Position numbers and translations under genes: made by a program
NCBI RefSeq assembly: GCF_035222375.1
Contig: NW_026946363.1
Coordinates: forward strand, 5,394,001-5,458,000
DNA from: Podospora pseudocomata
Taxonomy: Eukaryota; Ascomycota; Sordariomycetes; Sordariales; Podosporaceae
DNA: 64,000 nucleotides
Reading direction: 5' to 3'
Shown: one piece after another, positions 47,656 through 57,978 of the stretch
How the letters are laid out: every line of letters starts with the position of its first letter
Position numbering within the stretch: position 1 is the first letter of the stretch
The notes under the pieces: generated by a model
What the model was told of the DNA's origin: nothing
Databases searched by the model: none
Seen by the model: only the letters and a program-made list of their open reading frames with translations

Positions 47656-48789
47656 GTTCCTACAGCAATGATGAAGTAGTGCGGCTGGCGGCAAGCGTCT
47701 CTCGCCGGAGAAGAAAAGTCGAGAGGACCTTTATAGTGCTCGAGTCAAACCCACAAACGGGCCGTTGAAAAGCGAGTCGTGTCATCTCAACGTGGTTCGG
47801 TCCGTCGTCGGGAGCTTAATCTAACAATTGGGCCGACAAGGTCCCCACAAGTCAACTCCAAGAAGGTGTAAACCCGTCACAAGACCACCTCACTCATGGA
47901 TGAGGACTGTACTCTCCCAGATGATCAGCCAGTCATGCGGCAACATGCCGTGTTCTAAAGCGGCAGGGACGGCATGTGTATCTTGCCCATCTCAAGTACA
48001 TGGCATGGCCGGCCGCGTGCTCGATGTTTGCTTCTGTGGGTGGCGTACCGGATTCACAACCTCCACTCAGACTGTTCAGTTAGCCCAATTACGAGTCTTG
48101 TGTTGGGGTCAGCCTGGTATAGCCCGCCAACAGCGGGTTAGGTCGTATCAGTCCCACCACATTTCTGGTGTACCCTGAGGGGTTGCATTGCCATGAGGTG
48201 AGACAGCACGTATGACAAGCAGGCCGCGGTGAGAATGGACGTCGGCGCCCCCAACCACGACCGCGCGCGCGATATGCAGGCCCAGGCATTGCCGTCTCGG
48301 AACACGTAAGCAGCTTGAATTCTCAGACAGCGCCAAGATTTGATTGTATTCCAGTCAACAGGTCAAGAACGACGCTGTAGGGATGGAGCACCTTGGAGGC
48401 TGCGCCAGCAATCGACGGCAGGCCCGCATGGCACGTCTGATGCTGGGGCCCAAGGGCCTGCCAGCAGCTGCATCTCGCCAACTGAGGCAGATCCACCGAC
48501 CGCTAGGCAGTAGGTAGGCACGGATGAATCAAAAATTTGAGGATACCATGTTGGTCACTGGTGGAGAACAGTGTTGAAAATATCAGACAAATAGGTAAAC
48601 GGTAGTAAGTTTAAAAGACGATTCCCAAGGTATATCACCCTCGCCTCATCCCCTGTCGGTCGTGTCTGGTGGCCTGCTCACTGCTTGGAAAAGCTTCATC
48701 TGATATTTCAAGCGACATGGACCTGACCAAGCTCCTGGTGGTTGCTATGGATTCACGCCATGTTTAGACAGATAGCCCAGTTCCCTTGC
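47656..48789. other. Intergenic, GH2 promoter to HET gene 3' end
   Basis: 1.1 kb with no supported gene. The first few hundred bases are the GH2 promoter. Short ORFs lack motifs, and no repeats were seen. Confidence 0.5.
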
Positions 48790-51700
48790 TCATCTCAGAA
48801 CCACCATTTCTGGCGGATATTCCGTGGGCCGCAGCTCACCCAGCATCACTCCATGCACATAGCAGCCCCCCATCAACACATGCTCATCTCCTTCCAAAGG
48901 CCCAACTATCGGTGCTTGTTTCCCAGGCTCTCTCAACAGCAGCTCTTGATGTCGCAACGCCGATCGCATAACCAACGGCAAAGGGGTGCCCCATGCCATC
49001 ACAATGCTATCGCCAACCCGACTCCTTGGAGGAACGATCCCGAATCTCCCGCCCTTCGTGACGCAGAAGCTCTTACCCCCAATTGACCGGCCGAGCTCGA
49101 AACCGAGCTTCTCATGAGCCTTGCCGTCCGCCTGTCTTGGGTATCCCTTCGCCGCGAGGAGAACCTCACAAGTAGACACGTGTTGGAAAAGAACGGACGT
49201 GTCCATCGGGGGCAAGGACCCCGTGGCATAATCGCAAAATATCGTCCGGTACAGCGCCTCTACCAATTCATCCTCAGAGATCGGTTCTTCGCGCGCGAGC
49301 GCATCCCTCTGGAGCTGAGCTGCGAAGCTCTTTGCCTCTAGAACGAAGGCACGTATGTCGTTTAAAAAGGTTGTTGGGCGTTGCAGCAACTCTACTACCG
49401 TCAAAAAGGGCTTTCCCAGCAATTCGATTTCGTCCACGATAGATAATGAGGCTCGTATGCAGTTGGGTCGACCCGGGATCTCCTCAAAGAGTTTTGTGCC
49501 ATGCGCACCAGCACTGTATCCATTAGGTTCCATAGCAGGCAGTTGAAACCTGGTCAGTGTCCAGTGAGGCACCCACGATGGGAGACTCGGCAGTGATGCA
49601 GGCGCTTTCCACCACAGCACCCGCCTCATCCATAGCACAATGAACGACCAGGGCGAAGCCGCCCAGATATGGTCATCATCAACGTCAAGCCCAGATAGCT
49701 CGAAGCCCCAGCCGGCGAGACCCAATCGTTCGGCAGGCTCATGGCGACCAATCAAGATGTGCTTGGCACTGTCGCGCAATAAATCTCCAGCAGGCAGAAT
49801 CGTGTCGTCGTACTCGATATTGATATGCTGGCGGGTTTCTTGCTGCGTCAGGCCAAGGACGGCATAGATCTTGTCCTTGATATTCGAAGCCGAGAGGTCC
49901 GTTGTCAGGCCAAGCAAAGTATCCAGTGGGAGACGACGGACACGGTCTTGATCCCACTCCTGGCTGACGGGCTCGGACCGGGGATTTCCTTCGGCGTTCC
50001 ACCCGGCGACTTGGTTTCGGACCAAGCTCATTACATGGGCTCCTTTGACGCCAAGGAGGGTGGTCGGAAAATTGTACCAAACGGTCAAGAACCCAGGTTC
50101 GTGAAGGAATGGCTCACCATCGCTCCCCATCATGAAGTTCACGAGGGGAGAGATATCATCCCAGTCGGCTTCCTCAGCTCCATGCTTTACCACGACCTTT
50201 CTCCCCAGGGCTACTTCCTGCAACATCCACATGCGGCGAAAGTATGGCTGCTTAAATAGCTCAATAACTCTCAGCCAAGTGGTAAGGATCGTCCACGGCC
50301 ATAGTTCTACCGTGATTCTCTCATATTCGAAGTTGTCCATGGCTTCTGGGTCTCGACAGGCGGTCTTGTTGATGAAAGAGAGGGCACCTCGTCCATTGGC
50401 CGTACCCCCAACCCAGGCGATGACTCGGCTCGCATTACGGTAGATGGTCCCCATCAACGCAACTTGGTTGGACTTTTCATCCAGGTCTTCAACGGAGGCA
50501 GGCTTGTCGGCTGACGCGTGTTCATGACCCTGGTTAATGCAGATGGCATCGATCCAGACATACCTACCCCTGTCCTTGGTCTGCAGGGCGTGGAGAAGCT
50601 CAAAGACGGTTCTCGTGACCAAGAAACGCTTGCCGTCAATGACAATGGGAAAGTTTCGTCCTTCATTTCCCCACCGGTATGAGATTGCCTCGTATGCTTC
50701 CTTGCTGCGGTGCTCTCCTAGCGGTACGCTCACCAGCCAACAGCGAACGAGGTTGTCGCCAGAGATCGGTTCCAGCCGCAACAGCCTAAACTCGGCGTTT
50801 TTGGCGTCAAGAGGCGTGTAAGTGTATTGTTCGAGGCCCCGAGTCTTGAATTTACACACCAGGCGGACAGCACGCGTTCGGACTGAGGCTTCTAGATCAA
50901 GAATGAAAACCATAAACCGTCGTACCTCTCGAATAACGGGTCTAGGCCAGTGCGCAACACTCTGGGCTATAGTAGACTGGCAGTTGTACATTCGATGGTA
51001 ACAAACTCCAGCAGTCAATGCGGAAACCGCGGGCAGTCTGAGCCAAATGCTGGGGAAGATCCAGCGAATGGTTTCGTAAATAGCTCGAAGGAACAACGTC
51101 ACCAGGATGAACGGGGAGGCGGTCAGATACTTCAGCCAGTGTTCCAACTCGAGGTCAAGCGTATACTCCTCGACAAGCTTTGCCAGCGGGATCTTTGTGG
51201 AAGAGGCATCAGGCCATGTGATAGACGTTGCTTGACGCAAGCCAAGGAGGAAGTGGATGGCGTTCAATCCTCCTAGCGTAGTCACCAGTGGGAAGATGAG
51301 CATGCCCCCAATGGCGCGGTAAAGATCATCTCCAGCGTAGGATATGATTGCATGAACATAGAAATCCAAGGCGTAGCGTGTCTGCCACTTCGGACCCAGA
51401 AGTTCCCACAACAACAAGTCCCCCGGGAAGGTAGTAAGAGCTCTGTAAACATTTTCTCCGATAGTGACCAGGACTCTGATGTCACGGACTTTCTTCGGCT
51501 CAAGCGGAAGCTGTGTTGGTTGCTCGGGGGCAGGATTGAAGGAGGCCAGGATGTTTTGGAGGAACTGCGAGCTAATCCTGTCGAAGATTGCAGCGTCGAT
51601 GTCAGGAGGCAGGTCTTCGTGGGACTGGTTTGCCGAGTGCAGTGATTGGAGGAGGAGTTGATACGCAAGAGCCTGCGTGTCCCTCCAGCTCTCTATTTGT

Positions 51701-51876
51701 TCACTAGATAAGATGTTAGCCAACTGCTCTCGCGGCGCAGCAATCTCGTTGTCGTCGTCGAGGGGGTTGTCATCGTACTGATCCCCCGGCTGCTCGGATA
51801 TTTCCGTTGGAGGATGCGATGGGTCGTGCGCTTCCTCCTCCTCACTTCCGTTTTTGCTGAGGTGTTCTTCCTGCAT
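48790..51876 (-). CDS. HET-domain protein with a membrane-associated N-terminal region
   Basis: Intronless, 1028 aa from the ATG at 51876; the longer open frame upstream starts at GTG. An acidic, disordered N-terminus (1-60) precedes a helical region with three or four hydrophobic stretches (about 170-215, 250-275, 283-292). The HET domain follows with its three words: EAISYRWG (396-403), VWIDAICINQ (440-449) and EKSNQVALMGTIYRNASRVIAWVGG (467-491). The C-terminal half has no recognised repeat type. HET domains mediate heterokaryon incompatibility and related cell death in filamentous ascomycetes, and probably belong to the wider TIR-like immune repertoire. No partner gene such as a NACHT-WD40 sits next to it here. 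Pairing HET with hydrophobic N-terminal helices is less usual and may place it at a membrane. Confidence 0.87.
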   Translation of the reverse strand: MQEEHLSKNGSEEEEAHDPSHPPTEISEQPGDQYDDNPLDDDNEIAAPREQLANILSSEQIESWRDTQALAYQLLLQSLHSANQSHEDLPPDIDAAIFDRISSQFLQNILASFNPAPEQPTQLPLEPKKVRDIRVLVTIGENVYRALTTFPGDLLLWELLGPKWQTRYALDFYVHAIISYAGDDLYRAIGGMLIFPLVTTLGGLNAIHFLLGLRQATSITWPDASSTKIPLAKLVEEYTLDLELEHWLKYLTASPFILVTLFLRAIYETIRWIFPSIWLRLPAVSALTAGVCYHRMYNCQSTIAQSVAHWPRPVIREVRRFMVFILDLEASVRTRAVRLVCKFKTRGLEQYTYTPLDAKNAEFRLLRLEPISGDNLVRCWLVSVPLGEHRSKEAYEAISYRWGNEGRNFPIVIDGKRFLVTRTVFELLHALQTKDRGRYVWIDAICINQGHEHASADKPASVEDLDEKSNQVALMGTIYRNASRVIAWVGGTANGRGALSFINKTACRDPEAMDNFEYERITVELWPWTILTTWLRVIELFKQPYFRRMWMLQEVALGRKVVVKHGAEEADWDDISPLVNFMMGSDGEPFLHEPGFLTVWYNFPTTLLGVKGAHVMSLVRNQVAGWNAEGNPRSEPVSQEWDQDRVRRLPLDTLLGLTTDLSASNIKDKIYAVLGLTQQETRQHINIEYDDTILPAGDLLRDSAKHILIGRHEPAERLGLAGWGFELSGLDVDDDHIWAASPWSFIVLWMRRVLWWKAPASLPSLPSWVPHWTLTRFQLPAMEPNGYSAGAHGTKLFEEIPGRPNCIRASLSIVDEIELLGKPFLTVVELLQRPTTFLNDIRAFVLEAKSFAAQLQRDALAREEPISEDELVEALYRTIFCDYATGSLPPMDTSVLFQHVSTCEVLLAAKGYPRQADGKAHEKLGFELGRSIGGKSFCVTKGGRFGIVPPRSRVGDSIVMAWGTPLPLVMRSALRHQELLLREPGKQAPIVGPLEGDEHVLMGGCYVHGVMLGELRPTEYPPEMVVLR

Positions 51877-52163
51877 TCTGGTCCGAGTCTGAGTTGACAC
51901 CGCCAGCGAGCGGGGGGATGGATGCGGAGTCTTGGGGAGGAAAGAATGCGACGCAACGGCGGAGATCACATATACATAAACCTGGAAGCCATGCCTCAGG
52001 ATGTGGGCTAGTGGGATATGCAGGAAAGCCCAGCATTACTTTCTACAGTGCGGCTGGACTTGAACGCAGCGCTAAACGGATGGGCAGTGCAGGATGCCCT
52101 TGGCAGCCCTAGACAGGGGACAATCCGGAGAATCTGTTCCCATTGCCAATAGAAAAAGAACCC

Positions 52164-53135
52164 TCACATGTAGTCTCTCGTCCTCTCCTCACACCAGTCC
52201 CAGAACTCTCCTGCAAGACCCAGTCCGCCTTCCTCTTTTCTCTTTGCTCCTTCAACAATGTCTTGTCTCAAGTCCGCCAGCCTCCCAAAAGGAACGACAT
52301 AACACCCACTATTGTTGACCGTTATATCCGGGGAGATGCCGGCAAATAGTTGCGTATGTGCTGCCAATTTTGCAGTGTACATGAGTGGCCACGCCAGGTA
52401 CGGAAGCAAAGGTGTGTGGCGAAATAGGTTCGTGGCAGCGGCTCCTGGGTTGAGCGACACGCTCACGATCCCCGACGTGCTGGCTGGATGACGATGCGCA
52501 AGCTCGGCAGACAAGAAGATATTTCCTGTTTTGGAGTTGGTGTAGTTCCTGCCCTTGTCATTCGGTGGTGAACGTATTTCGTCCATTATGAGACCCCCCT
52601 TGGGGGCGCTCAACTCGGCCATTTGGCTGCTGGTCCATATGACGCGGACGCTTCCTGGTGCTGCCGAGGATGCGGTCTGCTGAAGAAGGGGGAGTAGAAA
52701 CTGAGTGAGTAGGAATGGTCCGAGACAGTTGGTTGCAAGTTGCAATTCAACGCCCTGCTTTGAGACGCTCCCTAGCGGAGGCTGCGAAACACCTGCATTG
52801 TGAAATAGGAGGTCGAGGCGCGATTCCTTCGCCTTGAATGCGTCGGCGCATGACTTGATCGTCCTCAGGTCATCCAGTTCAATGTGAAGAAAGTCGAGGG
52901 TGCCGGTGGACGAAGGGTTCGCTGCTTGGATTGCTTGGATAGCATCGCGTGCGTTCTTTTCTGACCTGCCTGCGATATACACGCGTGCATTCTTGCGGTA
53001 AAGCATGGTAGAAATCTCCAAACCAATTCCTGAGGCGCCTCCCGTGATCAAGATAACCTTGCCATCTTGTGTCACAAGGTCCGCCTCGGTGTATGTGGGC
53101 TTTGGCGGGAAGAACTGTGACCATTGACCACCCAT
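52164..53135 (-). CDS. Short-chain dehydrogenase/reductase
   Basis: Intronless, 323 aa from the ATG at 53135; upstream frame lacks an ATG. Classical Rossmann SDR: the cofactor motif TGGASGIG (31-38), Asn113-Ala-Gly, a candidate Ser at 169/170 and the catalytic Tyr198-x3-Lys202 (YTNSK). The Arg in AGRS (about 56-57) after beta-2 hints at NADP preference. It resembles the retinol-dehydrogenase/WW-domain oxidoreductase-like fungal SDRs that begin with a hydrophobic aromatic N-terminus (WSQFFPPKP). It lies 166 bp downstream of the P450 on the same strand and may share a pathway with it. Substrate unknown. Confidence 0.9.
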   Translation of the reverse strand: MGGQWSQFFPPKPTYTEADLVTQDGKVILITGGASGIGLEISTMLYRKNARVYIAGRSEKNARDAIQAIQAANPSSTGTLDFLHIELDDLRTIKSCADAFKAKESRLDLLFHNAGVSQPPLGSVSKQGVELQLATNCLGPFLLTQFLLPLLQQTASSAAPGSVRVIWTSSQMAELSAPKGGLIMDEIRSPPNDKGRNYTNSKTGNIFLSAELAHRHPASTSGIVSVSLNPGAAATNLFRHTPLLPYLAWPLMYTAKLAAHTQLFAGISPDITVNNSGCYVVPFGRLADLRQDIVEGAKRKEEGGLGLAGEFWDWCEERTRDYM

Positions 53136-53301
53136 GGTGGGTCGAGGATGCTTTGAAGTTTGTTGAGAGTGGTGGGAAAAATAAATTACGAGCAAGCTCC
53201 TCAAAAATAAGCCCGTTGGTAGTGGTTGGTTTTGTCAGACCCATGCTCCTGGAGTCCTAGGCCTGTTGGTTGTCCCCATTGCGACGCTGCAAACTTGTGT
53301 A

Positions 53302-55008
53302 CTAGGACGAGGCCGAGGACTTCATCTCCGCCGTCCGCAAGCCTTCCTTCAACTTGAAGTTCACAAATATCTCTTTCTTCTCAACCAATATAAAAGTTCT
53401 CAGCTTTTCCCATTGGGTTTTCCTGTGTTCTGTTGGCGGCTTCAAATCAAATTCCCATACCAATCTGGCCAAAATCAAACGCATCTGGGCCATGCCGAGA
53501 TGGAGACCAATACAGATCCTGGGCCCGAAAGAAAAAGGATGGTAAGATTGGCGCCGGTCATTGAAGAAAGGCGATTGCGGATCAGTTTTAGCTTCGGGAA
53601 GGTACCGCTCGGGGACAAATGACAAATGATCGTGGAAATTGTTTGGGTCACGGCCCATGGCGTAGGTGAGAATGGAAACCGCGGTCTGAAAATTGTTAGC
53701 AACGAAAGGGCTTTCACACTCTCGGCAGTTTACTCACACGCCCAGGTAGTGGTATCCCACAAACAACTGAGCCCCCATTAGCCGCCACTCTGGGTGGAAG
53801 CCAAGGAACTGGCGGACACAGGCGCAACCCCTCGTCGATCACGGCATTAAGATAGAGCATGCCTTTCAACCTCTCCAAAGTCATCTCGTGTGGGTTTGAA
53901 AAATGGCTGCGAATCTCGTGTGTGAGGATAGAAAGCTTGCTAGGATTCTGAGCAAGATAATTCACAATCCCGCACAAGGTGGTTGCAACGGTCTCACTAC
54001 CAGCAATCGTGAGCACCATAAACGTTGCGTTGACGTGATCCATAGTAAGTCCCTCCAGGCCATCACTTTCTATCTGGTTGATCACGTGGGACATGATATC
54101 AGATCGTGTGGACTCCAGGTTCAGTCGACGCTCAACTTTCTCTGAAACGACTCGGACGTGATCAAGAACCTTGTTCTTCAGCGATGCCGGAATGAGATGC
54201 TTGAGTGCCGATGCGAAAAGAGGATAAAACAGGGCAGCAGCAGCAAATGCTCCTGCTTTTGGTGTGTTTGTTAGGAGCTCAATCCAGGAATGATACCGCG
54301 ATGTGTGCAGACAATCGAATGATTCTCCAAATGCCAGATCACCCAGCATATCAAAGGTGACGAAGTTGAACCACGGAACGACATCAATCTCAACGCCGCT
54401 TGTGCCGTTTTGTTCGGTTGTGACAAGGTCTCGAAGCCGATCCATCAACAATGTGATGTATTGTTGTAGGATGGGCTCTTGGCCTCTTAGCGCCGACGTT
54501 GTAAATGCTGGTGCAATCAACCTTCGAACTCGGCCATGGAGATCAAGGTCAGCAATATTGACGATCCCTTGGGCTTTTAAGCCAGGAATAGACCACCGAC
54601 CATCTTTGGGTAATGGCGGTGTGCGACCTGGCTGAAGAATGTCGGTCCAAGCATCGGGTGTTGTGAAAGATAACTCGCTTGGGGCAACGCGAACAACCGG
54701 CCCATATCTATGATGAAGTTTTTCAAAATCGTGAACGATGGTCCCGCTCACAAGTGCCCAGACGTATCGGAGTCGAAGTGCTCCCCAGCTTCTGGGACCG
54801 GGTACTCCGGCAAGTGGATGAAAATACAAGTTGTAGATGATATTAAGCACCAGCCAGATCTGCTCGATGGGTCAACACAGCATTTTGGCAGTGCCAGTAC
54901 CAGCAAACATGTACGTACCATGAGAAATGAGAATGTCCACATTATAAACCAAGAACTTTCTACTCCTGCCATCGGCGCTAGAGTCGTTGACGGTGTTTGA
55001 GATGACAT
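53302..55008 (-). CDS. Cytochrome P450, CYP65-like (isotrichodermin C-15 hydroxylase family)
   Basis: Exons 55008-54919, 54859-53738 and 53685-53302 give 531 aa. The N-terminal membrane anchor (SSWFIMWTFSFLM then IWLVLNIIYNLYF) is split by the first intron and leads to HPLAGVPGPR. Other motifs are the I-helix AGSETVATT, ExxR as Glu373-Gly-Leu-Arg376, FVPERYL, and the haem loop FSFGPRICIG with the Cys462 ligand. It is an ER monooxygenase of the clan that includes TRI11-type hydroxylases, a name given by homology to many unrelated CYP65 enzymes. Introns are 59 and 52 bp, both phase 0 with GTACGT and GTGAGT donors. It is flanked on the same strand by an SDR and a TRI14-like protein, giving the look of a small tailoring cluster, but no terpene synthase, PKS or NRPS is in the window. 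Confidence 0.92.
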
Positions 55009-55263
55009 GTCACGCTCAGTGTAGGGTCGGAAGGAAACTGAAACTGACCAGGCTCTCGTTTAGTTTGATGTTGCAACTGCCTTTTATGCCACAGATGGAG
55101 CCATTTCAGATGAGAGAACATTGATGCGAGAAATGATTACTAGTATTGGTGACAGGACCAAGCCTGTCCTGGGCCGCCAACGTAATCCATGCGAAGCGCA
55201 CATTGTGATACTAGTATTCCAGTGGGCTGCAAGGAAAAGACTTCCGAAAATGGCATCACCTCC

Positions 55264-56424
55264 TCAGCCCCTCCTCAGCAACCCCTCCACCGCATTCGTG
55301 ATGTCGGGAAAAGGGAACAGGGTCCGATTACCTGCAACCATGCCCGGAATGAAAGGATCGATGTTCCCAATGACCATGTACAGAGAATTGCTGCCCATCT
55401 GCACCGGAGCCACAACCGCCCCATCAATCACCAGGCCATTCAACGTCGGAGGCTTCGGAATCGTCCCCAGGTTCTCCGCCTTCCTCCACGTCCTATCCTT
55501 ACTTCTTAGCACCTGAATCCCCTCAAACAAATCTGCCACCAACAGCACACTCCCCCCATACTTTGGCGGCAGGTAAATCGCATCCAAGTTCAAGCGCAGG
55601 TCCTCCCCCAACAGCGGCACATTCACCGGCCTCCCCCTCTCCTCCCTCAAATCAAACCGGTACAACTTTCCATCACCATCGCTCGCCAGCATAATATCAG
55701 TCCCCTTCACCACAGCCAATCCGCTATACCCCTTCCTCGTCGTCGGCGACAAAGGCTGATGCAAATACCACTCTGTAAGCTTTCTTCCATTCTTGTCCAC
55801 GCGAATAATAACCCCAGGGTGAGTCCCGACAATGTAGGTGTTCCCCCGTTTATCATGTTCCACATCCTGAAACCCACCGTATCGATCGCGGGAAATGTCC
55901 GTCATGTTCCTCGCCCAGAGAACCTTTTTCTTCTTGGGGTCATATTTCATGATTTGGCGTTCGCCGGTTACATCGGCTCCACCGGTTGCCCAGGGGTTGC
56001 CAGAGTTGGAGAGGATGGAGATCAGCCCCGAGTAAGGATCGCGGGCGACGCCGCCGATGTGGGCCAGGGTGAGGGAGATGCCGGGAAAGAAGAGGACATC
56101 GAGCATTCTGTCACGGTAGGGGTCGTAGATGCCTACCGTTGCGTTCCAGAGGCAGCTACATACAGGTCAGCGATTGGTGTGGGAAAAGCCTTGTCTGTGT
56201 GCAAAGTGTTACCCAATCCAGAGGAGACAATTTTCCTCGTCCCAGTCGGCGTTTTCGGGGTAGAGTTGGAAGTAGTCGACGATGAAGCCGCCCCTGTTCA
56301 AGGGCGGGCAAACCTTCTTGCCGCCGCCGCGAGGTGTCAGGTCGAATGCTTCGGTGTCACGATAGCCTTGGACCGCACTGCTGAGAGCAGCCAGGAGGCC
56401 ACAGACAAAACCAAGCCGAACCAT
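55264..56424 (-). CDS. Secreted six-bladed beta-propeller, TRI14/Mala s 1-like
   Basis: Exons 56424-56213 and 56155-55264 give 367 aa with a signal peptide (MVRLGFVCGLLAALSSAVQG). The first blade includes FQLYPENADWDEENCLLWIG and, across the 57-bp intron, CLWNATVGIYDPY. Further words such as HIGGVARDPYSGL, ATGGADVTGE and LSPTTRKGYSGLAVV match fungal proteins related to TRI14 of trichothecene clusters and the Malassezia allergen Mala s 1. The biochemical role of this family is unsettled; a lipid- or metabolite-binding propeller is one proposal. It sits upstream of the P450 on the same strand, 255 bp from its start. Assignment is from remembered family words, so it is moderate. Confidence 0.72.
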
Positions 56425-57221
56425 CCTGATTCTTAGTTGCTATTATTTCATTTCAAAATGACACAAGACCTAGGGCCTGAAAACGCTTCCAGTGAGCCTT
56501 ATACCTCTCTGGCTTTGCTGTACCCGAACAAGAATGGCAACTCGTGTGGGCTTCTTCTCGACACCTATCTTGATGAGCTTTTTCATGGCACCAGTATCAG
56601 AACCCCGAGCCAACAAAACAGAGGTTCGAGGTGCGGTAGCGATCATGCAGGCACCTGCGTCTCAGCTCCTCGTTGGATCTCACTTGCATGGCGGCCTAAT
56701 GCTTACCCACATTTATTGGTTTTTCTCCTGATAAAGCACATCGGAGAGATCAGTCATGGTGGGTGAGAGACGGTCGGTTGGGACTGAATAGCTGCAGTGC
56801 AACGGTGGAGACAATACGGACGCCGTGGCTGGGCTGTCAGAGCAAAGTTCCCAGCAGGCAGTGTTGTCCTGGACCAGGCGTGCATGATCTCGGTATGTAG
56901 ATTGAAAAGCCGAGCCAGACACGGAGACGCAGACTGAGCATGGTACATTTGGATTTGATTGTCAGCACGGCAGGGGAATGGAGTATTGAACAACCATGGT
57001 CGTCATTGAAGCTATCTAACCTTTCTAACCTTTTTTTTTTTTTTTTTTTTGATGGTTGAAACTATCTCTTCTTTTCATTCGGAAGCACATCGCCCATTAT
57101 TCCACCCAACAAAGTGTCTTTGAATGAAACACGACGAAACGAGGCCGGATCCATTTTCTTCCATTTCCAAACACAGGACTCCCAGTAGTTGAAATCCACC
57201 CAGCCCATCTCACACACCACT
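56425..57221. other. Intergenic with poly(T) tract
   Basis: About 800 bp, no supported gene. It contains the TRI14-like promoter and a 20-nt T run at 57031-57050. Confidence 0.55.
57031..57050 (+). repeat. Poly(T) tract, 20 nt
   Basis: An uninterrupted run of 20 T next to short CTTTCTAAC repeats. It lies past the 3' end of the minus-strand vWA remnant. Confidence 0.9.
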
Positions 57222-57665
57222 TCACAGCAGCGCATCAAAATCCACTCCCTGATCCTTCAGCCAAAGCTTAGCCTTCTCCGCCATCATCTCCCACTCATCC
57301 TTCCTCTCACCCAACTGAGTCTGCAAATAGGCCAATACCAACGCCGTAGCAATCACGTCATCCCCCTTGTCCATCAACCCCAAATCCTTAACTTTTGCTG
57401 CCACCACCTGTTTGTCCAGCCCAAGAAGCGTCAACAACTCCTCTGTCCCTTCCCACTGTCCTGAAAACTGCTGCAGCGCCACGATGGCTTCCAATTTGTC
57501 CGAGCTTGATTTCTTTCCCTGGGCCGACGCTTGTGCCACCGTGTCACACGGCAAAAGCCAACCACCCGCAACCACGGCCAGCAACACTGCCGATACCACC
57601 GCAAGAAGGGGTAACTGCAAGTTGTGAACCTCTCGTTGAAAGCGAGGCAGGCAATCTGAAGGCAT
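57222..57665 (-). pseudogene. C-terminal remnant of a VIT/von Willebrand-A-type protein
   Basis: A minus-strand frame ending at 57222 encodes KLEAIVALQQFSGQWEG, then DDVIATALVLAYLQTQLGE, RKDEWEMMAEKAKLWL. This looks like the extreme C-terminus of the large fungal VIT-vWA proteins (usually 800-1000 aa). Only about 100-150 residues are present, and the first in-frame ATG is at 57665. The upstream part of the frame (QLPLLAVVSAVLLAVVAGG) no longer looks like the family. Further upstream, the DNA turns into the retrotransposon within a few hundred bases, so the missing N-terminal 700 or so residues cannot be here. A short intact gene cannot be excluded. Confidence 0.5.
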
Positions 57666-57978
57666 GGCGGTTATCAAAGGAAGCCCACTGGCCCCTGAGA
57701 TATTGAGGAACTTGGCAGCGGCTCGAGGCCACTGGGCACGGACCACCTGACGATGGATAAATACGCGTCTCTGAGATCTGTTTGTATTCCTAGACGTTCT
57801 TCTTCCTCATCACGCTCTTCGAGGCCATTGAAGATTATTAGCCTGAATTGAACCATGAGTTCCAAGCCCTGATATTACAGCCCTTGTCACATATAATCTT
57901 CAAACAATCGAAGACGACAACTACTGCACTACGACGCCATAGCGCTATCGCCACTTACCCCGCTTTCTTCCTTTGTTG

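Noticed and set aside
53302-56424. Trichothecene biosynthetic cluster
   Set aside because: Only a TRI11-clan P450 and a TRI14-like protein are present; no terpene cyclase, acetyltransferase or cluster regulator was found, so the name is not justified.
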